Origin: an uncultured Clostridia bacterium
GTDB taxonomy: Bacteria > Bacillota > Clostridia > Christensenellales > Borkfalkiaceae
Direction: 5' to 3'
Assembly: GCA_934272745.1 (NCBI GenBank)
Contig: CAKQSI010000001.1
Coordinates: forward strand, 46,112-110,111
DNA length: 64,000 bases
The translations under genes and the position numbers were made by a program. The first letter of the stretch is position 1. Each line of letters begins with the position of its first letter. This document shows, one piece after another, positions 42,519-50,880 of this stretch. Below the pieces are notes generated by a model. It was not told the origin of the DNA. It saw only the letters and a list, made by a program, of their open reading frames with translations, and searched no databases.

Positions 42519-45136
42519 AAAATTTATCCCTGTACAACGACTTAAAGCGCCGCTTTTCCGGCGCCCCCGCAAGGCGTATATTCACCGAACTGGACTACGC
42601 CCTGCAATTGAATAAAGCCCTCGGCTTTATTTTTTCGGACGTAATTGACAACGTTATCATTTATCTGGACGGTTTGACAAACCTGACCGAAAACGACGTT
42701 TTCCGTGCCGAAGAAATGATGGCGGAAGTCGGCAAAGCCGCCAAAAAGCAGCAATGCATCTGCGTTTCGCACGCCCATATCGACGTCAACTGGCTGTGGG
42801 GATACGACGAAACGGTTGCGATCACGCTTTCGACGTTCGACACCATGCTGAAGCTTTTAGACACCTACCCCGCGTTTACCTTTTCGCAAAGCACGGGGTT
42901 TGTGTTCAAAATCGTAGAAAAATACCGCCCGGAAATGCTGGAACGCATCAAAAAATACGTCAAAGAAGGGCGTTTTGAGATCACCGGCGCCACCTTTGTG
43001 GAAGCGGATAAAAACTCCCCTTCGGCAAGCTCGCTTTTGCGCCAGACCGAATACACCAAACACTATCTGGCAAAAATTTTCGACAAAAAGGAAAGCGACT
43101 TCGTTATCGATTTCGAGCCGGACACCTTCGGCCATACGCTGTACGAACCGGAAATTCTCGCCGCAAACGGCATTAAATACCTGTACCATTGCAGAGGTAA
43201 CGATCTGCCGCCCGTCTATCGCTGGTTCGCCCCGAGCGGGAAAAGCGTGCTGGTCTATCGCGAACCGTTCTGGTACAACGGCGCGGTGGAATACGGCGAT
43301 TTTGCGTTCGTACCCGATTTTTGTAAACGGTACGGCACAAACAAGGCGCTCCGCGTGTACGGCGTGGGCGATCACGGCGGCGGCACCACCATGCGCGACG
43401 TGGAACGGCTGCTGGAAATTGCTTCCTATCCCATCATGGCGGACGTCCGTTTCGGCACTTATCTGGAATTTTTCGAGTATCTGGATACGCTGCCGGACGT
43501 GCCGGAAATCCGCGGCGAGCAGAACGATATTTTTACCGGTTGCTATTCTTCCGCATCCGAAATCAAACAGGGAAACGAGGAGGCGGAAATCGCGCTTTAC
43601 GAGCAGGAGTTGCTTTGCCATGCCGCCGGCGAGCGGGAATTTGACAACCGGCGCGCGGTAGAACGCATTCTGGTCAATCACTTCCACGACGTCATTACCG
43701 GCTCCGGCGTAGAAGCCACCCGCGTTTATGCCCTGGCAAGGCTGCAGGAAGCGCGCGCCGAACTGGGCGCCTATAAGGACGAGGCGCTGCGCAGTTTTGA
43801 AAAAAGGCTGAACACCCTGCCCCTTTACAGCCGGCTTCCGGAAAAAACCGAGGAAACGGCATACGGCGCAGGCGTGGGCTTCGGCGCGAAAAACGTCAAT
43901 TTCACCAACTATATCGCCTACGGAAAAGAACGCGCTTATGTAGTCATAAACCAACTCAATTTCCCGCGAGAAGTCACCGTAACGCTGTCTTTATGGGACT
44001 ACTATGGCGATGTTTCCCGCCTGAAAGCCTACGATCCGGACGGAAACGAACTGCCCTTTGCCATCCGTTCCCGCGAGCCGCAATTCTACTGGTATCACAA
44101 CTTCCACGAAGTCACCCTTTCTCTCTTCCTCGGCGCCATGGAATACCGCGCCGTCGTCTTGCGGGAAGAAGAAATCTCCCCCGTCCCGGAAATCTCCTAC
44201 CCTCCGCTTTATCAGCGCACCGAACAGACCTATGGCGACGTCACGCTGGAAAACGAACGTATCCGCGCCCGGTTCGACAAACGCACCTTTGCCTTGACAG
44301 AACTGACCGACAAAAAGACCGGAGAAAACCGCATTGCAGGCGATTCCGGCTTCCGCCTCTTTACCGAAGACATTACCGAGCAGATGACCGCCTGGTATGT
44401 GGGCAGGATCAAATCCGAACAGAACGTCAACGTCAATCCGCGTATGCTCGCAGTCACCAAAAACGCAGTCTGTCAAAGTCTGACCTACGAACTGCGCTTT
44501 TCGGCATCTTCCATGACTGTAACCGCCTCCGTCAATAAAGGCGAATCCGGCGTACGTTTTCATGTGGACGGCGATTTTAAAGAACTCGGCTCCCCCGTGG
44601 ACGGCATTCCCGATCTGAGATACGCGCTGCGTGTTGCGGACTTTACCGAAACCCTTTCCGACGCCGACCCGGGAATTATCAAACGCCCCGCAAAACCGAA
44701 GGACGTCCCCGCGTTTTCGTTTATCGAAGCAGGCGGCGTTATGCTGATCGGCAAGGGAAAACACGGTTTCCGCGGAGAAGACGGCACGCTTTCGGTCTGT
44801 CTGCTGCGCGCCTCCTGCGACCCGCACCCGGCGCCGGAATACGGCAAACGCTCCTTCGATTTCGGCGTATTTCTTGCTCCGGAAAAAACCATAGACAAAT
44901 TGCGCCTGTCCAAAGACTTCCGCATTTTACCGATCGTCTGTCCCGTAGGACCGCATGCCGGCAACTTGCCCGTAACCGGAAAAATCGCGCAAGATATTCC
45001 GGAAACCGTCGTTTGTCTTTCCGCCCGGAAAGACGACCTGACTCTTTTCAATCCGGAAGAAAACGAGATCTGTTTTTCCCTGTCCGGAAAAACGCAGACC
45101 ATGAAAGGGCAGGAAATCAAACGTTTTTGCAAATAA
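42515..45136 (+). CDS. GH38 alpha-mannosidase
   Basis: An 873-residue cytoplasmic alpha-mannosidase. The ATG overlaps the lacI stop as ATGA with GAGG upstream. The catalytic domain has the zinc site SHAHIDVNWLWG (His88 and Asp90) and the nucleophile Asp203 in DFEPDTFGH. Further zinc-site histidines are likely in GVGDHGGGT and VNHFHDVITGSG. C-terminal beta-sandwich domains follow. The enzyme would release mannose from oligosaccharides after import. In one operon with lacI and opposite a mannose/lyxose isomerase, it makes a coherent intracellular sugar pathway. An operator-like sequence lies inside the coding region near codon 44. Confidence 0.93.
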   Translation: MKNLSLYNDLKRRFSGAPARRIFTELDYALQLNKALGFIFSDVIDNVIIYLDGLTNLTENDVFRAEEMMAEVGKAAKKQQCICVSHAHIDVNWLWGYDETVAITLSTFDTMLKLLDTYPAFTFSQSTGFVFKIVEKYRPEMLERIKKYVKEGRFEITGATFVEADKNSPSASSLLRQTEYTKHYLAKIFDKKESDFVIDFEPDTFGHTLYEPEILAANGIKYLYHCRGNDLPPVYRWFAPSGKSVLVYREPFWYNGAVEYGDFAFVPDFCKRYGTNKALRVYGVGDHGGGTTMRDVERLLEIASYPIMADVRFGTYLEFFEYLDTLPDVPEIRGEQNDIFTGCYSSASEIKQGNEEAEIALYEQELLCHAAGEREFDNRRAVERILVNHFHDVITGSGVEATRVYALARLQEARAELGAYKDEALRSFEKRLNTLPLYSRLPEKTEETAYGAGVGFGAKNVNFTNYIAYGKERAYVVINQLNFPREVTVTLSLWDYYGDVSRLKAYDPDGNELPFAIRSREPQFYWYHNFHEVTLSLFLGAMEYRAVVLREEEISPVPEISYPPLYQRTEQTYGDVTLENERIRARFDKRTFALTELTDKKTGENRIAGDSGFRLFTEDITEQMTAWYVGRIKSEQNVNVNPRMLAVTKNAVCQSLTYELRFSASSMTVTASVNKGESGVRFHVDGDFKELGSPVDGIPDLRYALRVADFTETLSDADPGIIKRPAKPKDVPAFSFIEAGGVMLIGKGKHGFRGEDGTLSVCLLRASCDPHPAPEYGKRSFDFGVFLAPEKTIDKLRLSKDFRILPIVCPVGPHAGNLPVTGKIAQDIPETVVCLSARKDDLTLFNPEENEICFSLSGKTQTMKGQEIKRFCK
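42646..42659. promoter_or_regulatory. Operator-like site inside the GH38 gene
   Basis: TGACAACGTTATCA, 131 bases into the coding sequence, is the exact reverse complement of the operator at 50803-50816 and differs from the perfect palindrome at one base. Confidence 0.55.
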
Positions 45137-45260
45137 TCCGCGATCGGGAAACCGGAATCGCGCCAAAAGGCATAAAATCCGGCGCTTTGCAAACAACCGG
45201 CAGTTCATAGGTTAGAACCCGGCGCTTTTGTAATAACCGCAAAAAGACAAGCACCCCGTA

Positions 45261-45309
45261 AAAAAAACGCCGCGCAGCCGCCCGATCGGGCGGCTGCGCG
45301 GCGTTTTAT
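45261..45309 (+). terminator. Terminator of lacI-GH38
   Basis: A 20-bp perfect stem (AAAACGCCGCGCAGCCGCCC) with a GATC loop and T-run. The A-run on the other side lets it work on both strands. The rest of 45137-45468 shows only a minus-strand terminator. Confidence 0.9.
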
Positions 45310-45335
45310 AGTTTCCCCACGGGCAAGAAGTTTAC

Positions 45336-45371
45336 ATACAAAAAGGGAGAACCGCAGTTCCCCCTTTTTTC
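45336..45371 (-). terminator. Terminator of the Ig-like lipoprotein unit
   Basis: On the minus strand AAAAAAGGGGGAAC, loop TGCG and GTTCTCCCTTTTTG, with one mismatch. It lies about 100 bases after the stop of the 45469 gene. Confidence 0.75.
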
Positions 45372-45468
45372 TCCTTAAAAAGCGACGATTATCCTGTTTT
45401 CGTTCCCGCTTCCGGGCGGCGACAGAAATCTCTTAATGCCGTAAATTTTCCGCTTGCCGGTCAAAAAC

Positions 45469-47751
45469 TTACTGATCGAAGCCCAGACGTCTGACGATCA
45501 GTCTGCTCTGCAGGTCGGAATCCACGTTGGCAAACGCTTCTACCGCGATGATGACGTCGGTCTTGCCGAGCATTTCCGCCGTGGGAATAAAGTTGACAAA
45601 GTTGTCGCCCGCACCGCCGGTGATGGTGATAATGCCGGACTTATCGTCCTGCGTTGCGGTAGCGCTGGTGGAAGCGTTCAGCTTCATGACGTGCGGGACG
45701 TAAGCGCTGCCGTCTTCGTTCAGGACGTAAACAACGACTCTGAAGTAAGAGGTATCGGCAATGCCGTCAAGCGCGTCGTTGGGTTTGATCCACACGCGGA
45801 ATTCGTTTGCTGCGGCAGGCGTGGTATATTTGAAGAACAGGGCGTTGGTGACGCCGTTTGCGCTGTTTCCGCCGATATTGTTGATCATGTATACGAGCGA
45901 GGGATCGACAAGGTCGTTCAATGCGACGTCGTCCGCTTTATAAAGGTGCATCTTGGCGGCGGTCAGATCGTCCGAAACGTTATCGGCGTTGGTTTTGCCG
46001 GACCAGGTACAGTCAAGCGCCGCGGGGAATCCGCCGAGGTTTCCCATACTGCCGACGGTAGCCAGTTGTTCCATCGTAAGACCGTACAGCGTTTTCGCCA
46101 CAACGGTGACGTTGACGAATTTATACAGTTCCCCGCAGGACACTTTGATCTGCGTATTTCCGGGAACGACGCCGGTCACAAGACCGTTGGTTCCTACGGT
46201 AGCAATACGGTCGGAAAGCGTTTCAAACGTAAATCCGTCTTCGCACGCGACCTGATCGGTAATTTCGATGGTGAATTCTTCCCCGCCGGCAACGGTGATC
46301 GCTTCGGGGACGGTAAAGGAAGTAGCGGGCGTGGGCAGAACGCGGACGGTAACGGTCAGCGTCTTGTTCGCTACTTTGCTGTTGGTAATCGAAACGGTGC
46401 AGGTGCCCTCTTCGGTGACGTTCGCCGCGGTGATCAGCCCGGTTGCGTCTACGGTTGCGACTTCTTCGTTATCCGAAACATACGTCCATTCGCCGCTTGC
46501 CGCAGCGCCGGCGGTTCCGCAGGTAATCCGGCTGGTGCCGTTTGCAAACAGTTCGACCGTGGGTTCGCTGGTCAGATTGAAATCGGGAGCGTCGTCATAG
46601 ATAAAGCCCAACCGTTTGATACCGAATCTGTCGGGAACGGTTGCGCCCGTACCTTTGAATTCCACCGAAATAATCACTTCTTTGCCGCGGATATCGTTGG
46701 TTCCGTCGGTAACGCCGAAAACAAACATGTTGTCCGCAGGCGCGCCGGCAATGTGTCCGTTCAGCACGTCGTCCACGTCTTCAAATCTGATCCAGCCGTT
46801 TTCGTCCTGCGTCAACGTGCCGAGATCCAGTCCGGGCATTACAAAGGTTTCGTAAGCGGTATAATCCGCGTTGAAAAGATATGCCGCCATGCGGAACATT
46901 CCTTTACCGGAAGCGGGAGAAATTTCCAGATCGCTCTTGGAAGCCCAGCCCCACAACCGGAAAGAGTTGGCAAGTTCGCTGACCGTCGTTTTATAATATA
47001 CGGTAGCGCTGAACGCGTCGTCCGCCGCCGCGTTTGCGGAAGACATCACGACGACGTAATCGCCGTTATCGATGGACGCGTTCTTGCCGGACACGCTGCC
47101 GCGCAGCGTTTTTTCGGTCAGCGCTTTGTTGTTTTCAAAATCCATTTTTCCGGCGGTGGCAGCCGCAGTCGCGCCGTCCCAGGCAATGTTGGTCAGCGCG
47201 CCGATCGCTCCGTTTCCGATGCCGACGTCCGTCCAATCCAAAGCGGCGGTGTTTTTCAGGTTTTTGTAGGAAACGTTGTTAAGTTTGTTCTTTTCGATGA
47301 CCGTAACGGTAAGCGTTTTACGGACGTTGCCGGCTTTGACCAGGATCGTGGCTTCGCCTTCCGCAACGCCGGTGATCGTACCGTCGTCCGCAACCGTCGC
47401 GACGGTCGGATCATAACTGGAATACGTAAAGTCCGCCTCCGTTAAGCCGAAAATTCCGGAGATCGCAATCTTGTGGGTTTGATCCACATTCAGCGTGACG
47501 GAATTTTCGACGGTGAAGTCGATCTTCTGATACCCGCAGACGCATTTCCCCCGGTCGTCCGGGGTGTGCGCCGTTTTTTCGGTCGTATCGCCGCAGAGAG
47601 AACAAACCTGCCAATGCGCTTCGGCGTCGAATTTGTACTCGTAGTTGTGTTTGCAACCCTTTTCGCAGGCAACCATAGCGAATGCCATACAGCAGACGCA
47701 CATCGCCGCGAGCAAAGCGGTCGCGAGTTTGTGGAAGTTGGTCTTTTTCAT
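45469..47751 (-). CDS. Lipoprotein with Ig-like (BIG2) and paired carbohydrate-binding-like domains
   Basis: A 760-residue surface lipoprotein. The signal peptide ends in the lipobox MVAC with Cys29. A small Cys/His-rich module follows (CKHNYEY, HWQVCSLCGDTTEK, GKCVCGYQ), as seen in other clostridial surface proteins. Then come BIG2-type domains (SVTLNVDQTHKIAIS, ATVADDGTITGVAEGEATI) alternating with two ~190-residue beta-rich domains. The two end alike (RFGIKRLGF and RLIVRRLGF), which suggests an internal duplication. Its partner genes are GH32 and another Ig-like lipoprotein, so binding of a glycan at the cell surface is likely but not proven. Confidence 0.8.
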   Translation of the reverse strand: MKKTNFHKLATALLAAMCVCCMAFAMVACEKGCKHNYEYKFDAEAHWQVCSLCGDTTEKTAHTPDDRGKCVCGYQKIDFTVENSVTLNVDQTHKIAISGIFGLTEADFTYSSYDPTVATVADDGTITGVAEGEATILVKAGNVRKTLTVTVIEKNKLNNVSYKNLKNTAALDWTDVGIGNGAIGALTNIAWDGATAAATAGKMDFENNKALTEKTLRGSVSGKNASIDNGDYVVVMSSANAAADDAFSATVYYKTTVSELANSFRLWGWASKSDLEISPASGKGMFRMAAYLFNADYTAYETFVMPGLDLGTLTQDENGWIRFEDVDDVLNGHIAGAPADNMFVFGVTDGTNDIRGKEVIISVEFKGTGATVPDRFGIKRLGFIYDDAPDFNLTSEPTVELFANGTSRITCGTAGAAASGEWTYVSDNEEVATVDATGLITAANVTEEGTCTVSITNSKVANKTLTVTVRVLPTPATSFTVPEAITVAGGEEFTIEITDQVACEDGFTFETLSDRIATVGTNGLVTGVVPGNTQIKVSCGELYKFVNVTVVAKTLYGLTMEQLATVGSMGNLGGFPAALDCTWSGKTNADNVSDDLTAAKMHLYKADDVALNDLVDPSLVYMINNIGGNSANGVTNALFFKYTTPAAANEFRVWIKPNDALDGIADTSYFRVVVYVLNEDGSAYVPHVMKLNASTSATATQDDKSGIITITGGAGDNFVNFIPTAEMLGKTDVIIAVEAFANVDSDLQSRLIVRRLGFDQ

Positions 47752-47757
47752 TTTGCT

Positions 47758-49173
47758 TTACCCCTTCATTTTTTTTATTTTTACAGAAGAAACTTCTGCA
47801 GATCCCTGAATCATCAGTCCGACGACGCCCGACGTATAGTCGTACATTCTGGAACTGAGCGCGTATTCGTCGTCCAGATAGCACACGCAGGCGGTGCCGT
47901 CCACGATCACGCGGAGATGATGTTTTTTGTCCGGCATGTTTTCGATCGGGCGCTCCACGCAGATGGCATTGAGTTTATACTGCGGAAAATCCGGAAACAT
48001 TTCAAATACCAGTTTCCCGGTTTCCGGTTCCACAAAATACCCGTACGATACGTCGTTTTCTTTGTCGGCGTTCAACAAAACGCCCACGCGGTTGGTGCCT
48101 TTTTTGTAGGAAAAGTCCATTTCCACGCAGTACACGCCGGACTGCGGCTTGTCGCCGTACAGCACCTCTGCTTTTACGCCGGTGGAAAACGCCATCGACT
48201 CCGGCACGTTGCCGTCCCGATCGGCAAACGCGACCGGAATTTCCTCCGTAAAGGCGTTTTTCACGCCGTCCGGACAGGCACAGGCAAGCGTTCCGTCCGG
48301 GCGCTGCCGGACTTTATGCGTTTCCAGAGCGCCGCCCCATTGCCAGTAGCCTTTATCGACGCATCCTTCCTTGGTGGGATTCCAGCCGATCACATAACGG
48401 TCCTTGCCGTCCGAAACGGTCTTTGCGGCATAAAAGGCTCTGCCGTCAAACCGGTCGTCCGCGGGCTGTATCCACGGTCCGTCCGGCGATTGCGACATCA
48501 CGTACCGCGTGATGTTGTAATGGGAAAATTCCGAAAACACCTGATAGTACCGGTCGCCCATGCGGAAAAAGTCCGGACACTCGTGCGCGTAATACAGTTC
48601 GGGAGCGAACGACGCGCCCTGTACCTTCCATTTTTTATTGTCTTTGGAAGTGAGCAGAATGGTTTCCCCTCTCCGGTTTTTCGGACTTGCTTTTTTGCGT
48701 GCGGAAAGCAGCATTTTATATTCGTCCGCTTTTTCGTCATACCAGACGAAAGGATCGCGCCAGTCCGCGCTTTCGTATTCTTCGGTCAGGTTGCCGAACG
48801 TATCTTCCGGCACCTTTACAAAATGCTCCAGATCGTCGCTTACGGCGTGCATGACGACCTGTATGTATCCGGGCACCATTTTGGTGTTATGCCCCGTATA
48901 CCAGATGTGGTATTTGCCCGCTTTATCTTTCAGAACGGAACCGGTAAAGACGTACATATCGTACTCCTTGTCCGTCCCGCGCGGCAACATTTCCCCGTGG
49001 TCTTTAAAATGCACAAAATCCTTGGTCGTTACTTTGAACCACGGCGTTCCCTCCCCGTAACGAACGGGGTCGCGATAGTCCAGCAGGTAAAAAATGTGGA
49101 ATTCTCCGTTTGCATAGTAAGGAATCGCGTCGGCAGGCCAGCCGTAATCAGGCTTAAAAAATATTTGCTGCAT
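47758..49173 (-). CDS. GH32 family glycoside hydrolase
   Basis: A 471-residue hydrolase without a signal peptide. The five-bladed propeller carries the nucleophile Asp15 in DYGWPADAIPYY, the transition-state stabiliser RDP at 139-141 (DWRDPFVWYD) and the acid Glu198 in HECPDFF. The C-terminal ~150 residues (VYCVEMDFSYKKGTNRVGVL) form the GH32 beta-sandwich. GH32 enzymes cut fructans, sucrose or related fructosides. All three catalytic residues are present, unlike the GH32-like protein at 35901. It lies between two Ig-like lipoproteins in the operator-controlled unit. Being cytoplasmic, it should act on imported oligosaccharides. Confidence 0.88.
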   Translation of the reverse strand: MQQIFFKPDYGWPADAIPYYANGEFHIFYLLDYRDPVRYGEGTPWFKVTTKDFVHFKDHGEMLPRGTDKEYDMYVFTGSVLKDKAGKYHIWYTGHNTKMVPGYIQVVMHAVSDDLEHFVKVPEDTFGNLTEEYESADWRDPFVWYDEKADEYKMLLSARKKASPKNRRGETILLTSKDNKKWKVQGASFAPELYYAHECPDFFRMGDRYYQVFSEFSHYNITRYVMSQSPDGPWIQPADDRFDGRAFYAAKTVSDGKDRYVIGWNPTKEGCVDKGYWQWGGALETHKVRQRPDGTLACACPDGVKNAFTEEIPVAFADRDGNVPESMAFSTGVKAEVLYGDKPQSGVYCVEMDFSYKKGTNRVGVLLNADKENDVSYGYFVEPETGKLVFEMFPDFPQYKLNAICVERPIENMPDKKHHLRVIVDGTACVCYLDDEYALSSRMYDYTSGVVGLMIQGSAEVSSVKIKKMKG

Positions 49174-49192
49174 ACATGCCTCTTTTCGGGTG

Positions 49193-50731
49193 TTAATTCT
49201 CTTTTTTTACGATGGCGTACGCTTCGTCTTCGATCCAGCGCTCGCTTTGATCGGTATCGAACAGACATCTGCGGAACATCAGCGAAACGCCCATATAATT
49301 CCCCGCGGATTTGTTGCCGATCTGATCCTGACAGACGACAAAGGTCACGTTCTGCCCGCGGTATTTTTCCACGTCGATATTGATGAACATATCGGTATTG
49401 TTGGTCATTTCTACCCAGCCGGTACAATCCGCAACGCGATATTGATCGTCAATGGCAAGAATCCGGAACTTTGCCCGGTCGTCCGGGAAAGGATGTGCGC
49501 GGAAAACATACTGCATTTTTGTCGCGTCTTCGGGTACGGCGATTTTGGAATAAACGCAGGCGTTGGCGTCTCCGCCGTTCACGTCGTCGTCATCATAAGT
49601 ATCGAAACCGACCATCCAGATCGCCCAGCCGGCGTCCGAAATGTGGCAGGAGGAATTGGAATCTTCGGAAAGGACGCGTTTCCAGTCGTTGAACGCGACT
49701 TTATCCGTTTCAAAATCCATCAACGTATAACGCACGGCGGTAAGGGCGTCGATGTCGCTCTTTTTGATGAGCCTGGTGACGTATTCGCTTTCCTCCTCGG
49801 TCACATGCACCGTCATGGTGCGGGCGATGGACGGATTATGCACGTTAGTTACGGTAATCGTGACCGTTCCCGCCTTTTTGGGCGAAAGCGTACCGATTTT
49901 ATCCACGCCGCAGACCGCCTCGTCGTCGGAAGCAAACGTAACTTCCTTAAAACTGGTTTCAAACGGCTCGAACTGCGGCGTAACGCGATACATGGGATCG
50001 TTGACCGAAAGGGTGATCTCCTGTACTTTCAGCGTCATGTCGTCCACATCCAACGGTCCGACTTCCACCGTGATCGTCTTTTTTACGGACGGCGCCGCGG
50101 AGGAAAAGATCGTAACGCTGTATTTGCACCCGGCCACCGCAAGCGGAGAAACCTGTACGAAATATTCGCCGTTTTCTTCCGTCACGCTCACCATATCTTC
50201 TTCCGCGCCGTCAAGAGCGGTCACGGTGTAGAAAATTTTGCGGTTGGTGGTGTTTTCCGGCAAAAAGTCATATTCCAGCCTTTCCCGTTCGGTAAGCGCC
50301 ACGATCATTTCGGTCTTATCTATCACGATTTCGGTCGGCAGAATGGACGCCACGCATTGTACGCGGATGGTTTTGGTAAATTCGCCGCACCTGGCGGTAA
50401 TCGTCGCGGCGCCGTAGTCGTAAGCGGTCACCTTGGCTCTGGCGTCGCCCGCGCTCTCTACCGCAATATCGGGATTATCGCTGCTCCAGACAACCGTTTT
50501 ATCGGTTGCGTTTGCGGGGGCGACGGTCGCCGCGATTGTCACCGTTTTGCCGCGTTCGATCAGCCAGTCTTTCCCCTCGTCATAACCGCTTGCGCGGAAG
50601 GTCAGCCCCGTGCAGGGAATGCTTTCTTCCCCGCCGCCGGAAGGCTTGCTTTGACACCCCGCAACGACGAGGCAGGTAAGACAAACGAAGAGCGCAATGA
50701 TAACGCTTGTGAAATGTCTGGTTTGTTGCAT
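49193..50731 (-). CDS. Ig-like (BIG2) domain lipoprotein
   Basis: A 512-residue lipoprotein. The start MQQTRHFTSVIIALFVCLTC has GGAGG ahead of it; the lipobox VAGC gives Cys26. Residues ~40-325 hold three Ig-like domains (DWLIERGKTVTIAATVAPAN, EIVIDKTEMIVALTERERLE, MTLKVQEITLSVNDPMYRVT). The last ~185 residues form a beta-rich domain (YTLMDFETDKVAFNDWKRVL, SKIAVPEDATKMQYVFRAHP) like galactose-binding-type carbohydrate modules. It is the first gene after the operator at 50803. It likely holds or senses a glycan at the surface; this is inferred from domain type. Confidence 0.82.
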   Translation of the reverse strand: MQQTRHFTSVIIALFVCLTCLVVAGCQSKPSGGGEESIPCTGLTFRASGYDEGKDWLIERGKTVTIAATVAPANATDKTVVWSSDNPDIAVESAGDARAKVTAYDYGAATITARCGEFTKTIRVQCVASILPTEIVIDKTEMIVALTERERLEYDFLPENTTNRKIFYTVTALDGAEEDMVSVTEENGEYFVQVSPLAVAGCKYSVTIFSSAAPSVKKTITVEVGPLDVDDMTLKVQEITLSVNDPMYRVTPQFEPFETSFKEVTFASDDEAVCGVDKIGTLSPKKAGTVTITVTNVHNPSIARTMTVHVTEEESEYVTRLIKKSDIDALTAVRYTLMDFETDKVAFNDWKRVLSEDSNSSCHISDAGWAIWMVGFDTYDDDDVNGGDANACVYSKIAVPEDATKMQYVFRAHPFPDDRAKFRILAIDDQYRVADCTGWVEMTNNTDMFINIDVEKYRGQNVTFVVCQDQIGNKSAGNYMGVSLMFRRCLFDTDQSERWIEDEAYAIVKKEN

Positions 50732-50802
50732 AGAAACCTCCATAAAATTCATTGCCGGCACGCCCCGTCTGCCGAACACGTCCGACAGAGCGCCGCACCG
50801 AT

Positions 50803-50816
50803 TGATAACGTTGTCA
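50803..50816. promoter_or_regulatory. Operator before the Ig-like/GH32 unit
   Basis: TGATAACGTTGTCA, one base from the perfect palindrome, 72 bases before the lipoprotein start. No convincing -35/-10 was found around it; the unit may also be transcribed from the transporter promoter by read-through. A hairpin with TCCGCA / TGCGGA ends lies at 50826-50849. Confidence 0.75.
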
Positions 50817-50880
50817 TTTCCGATTCTCCGCAACCCTCCGGGGCTGCGGACGGAAAATACCGTTTTCTCCCGGACAAGAA

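Noticed and set aside
45454..47445. 663-codon plus-strand frame opposite the Ig-like lipoprotein
   Set aside because: Antisense shadow of a gene with a clear signal peptide and domains; no homology-like pattern of its own.
47473..49383. 636-codon plus-strand frame opposite the GH32 gene
   Set aside because: Antisense to a gene with all three catalytic motifs; low-complexity Phe/His/Arg composition.
50826..50849. Terminator between the beta-helix gene and the Ig-like unit
   Set aside because: The hairpin is real but has no T-run on either strand, so termination is not supported.
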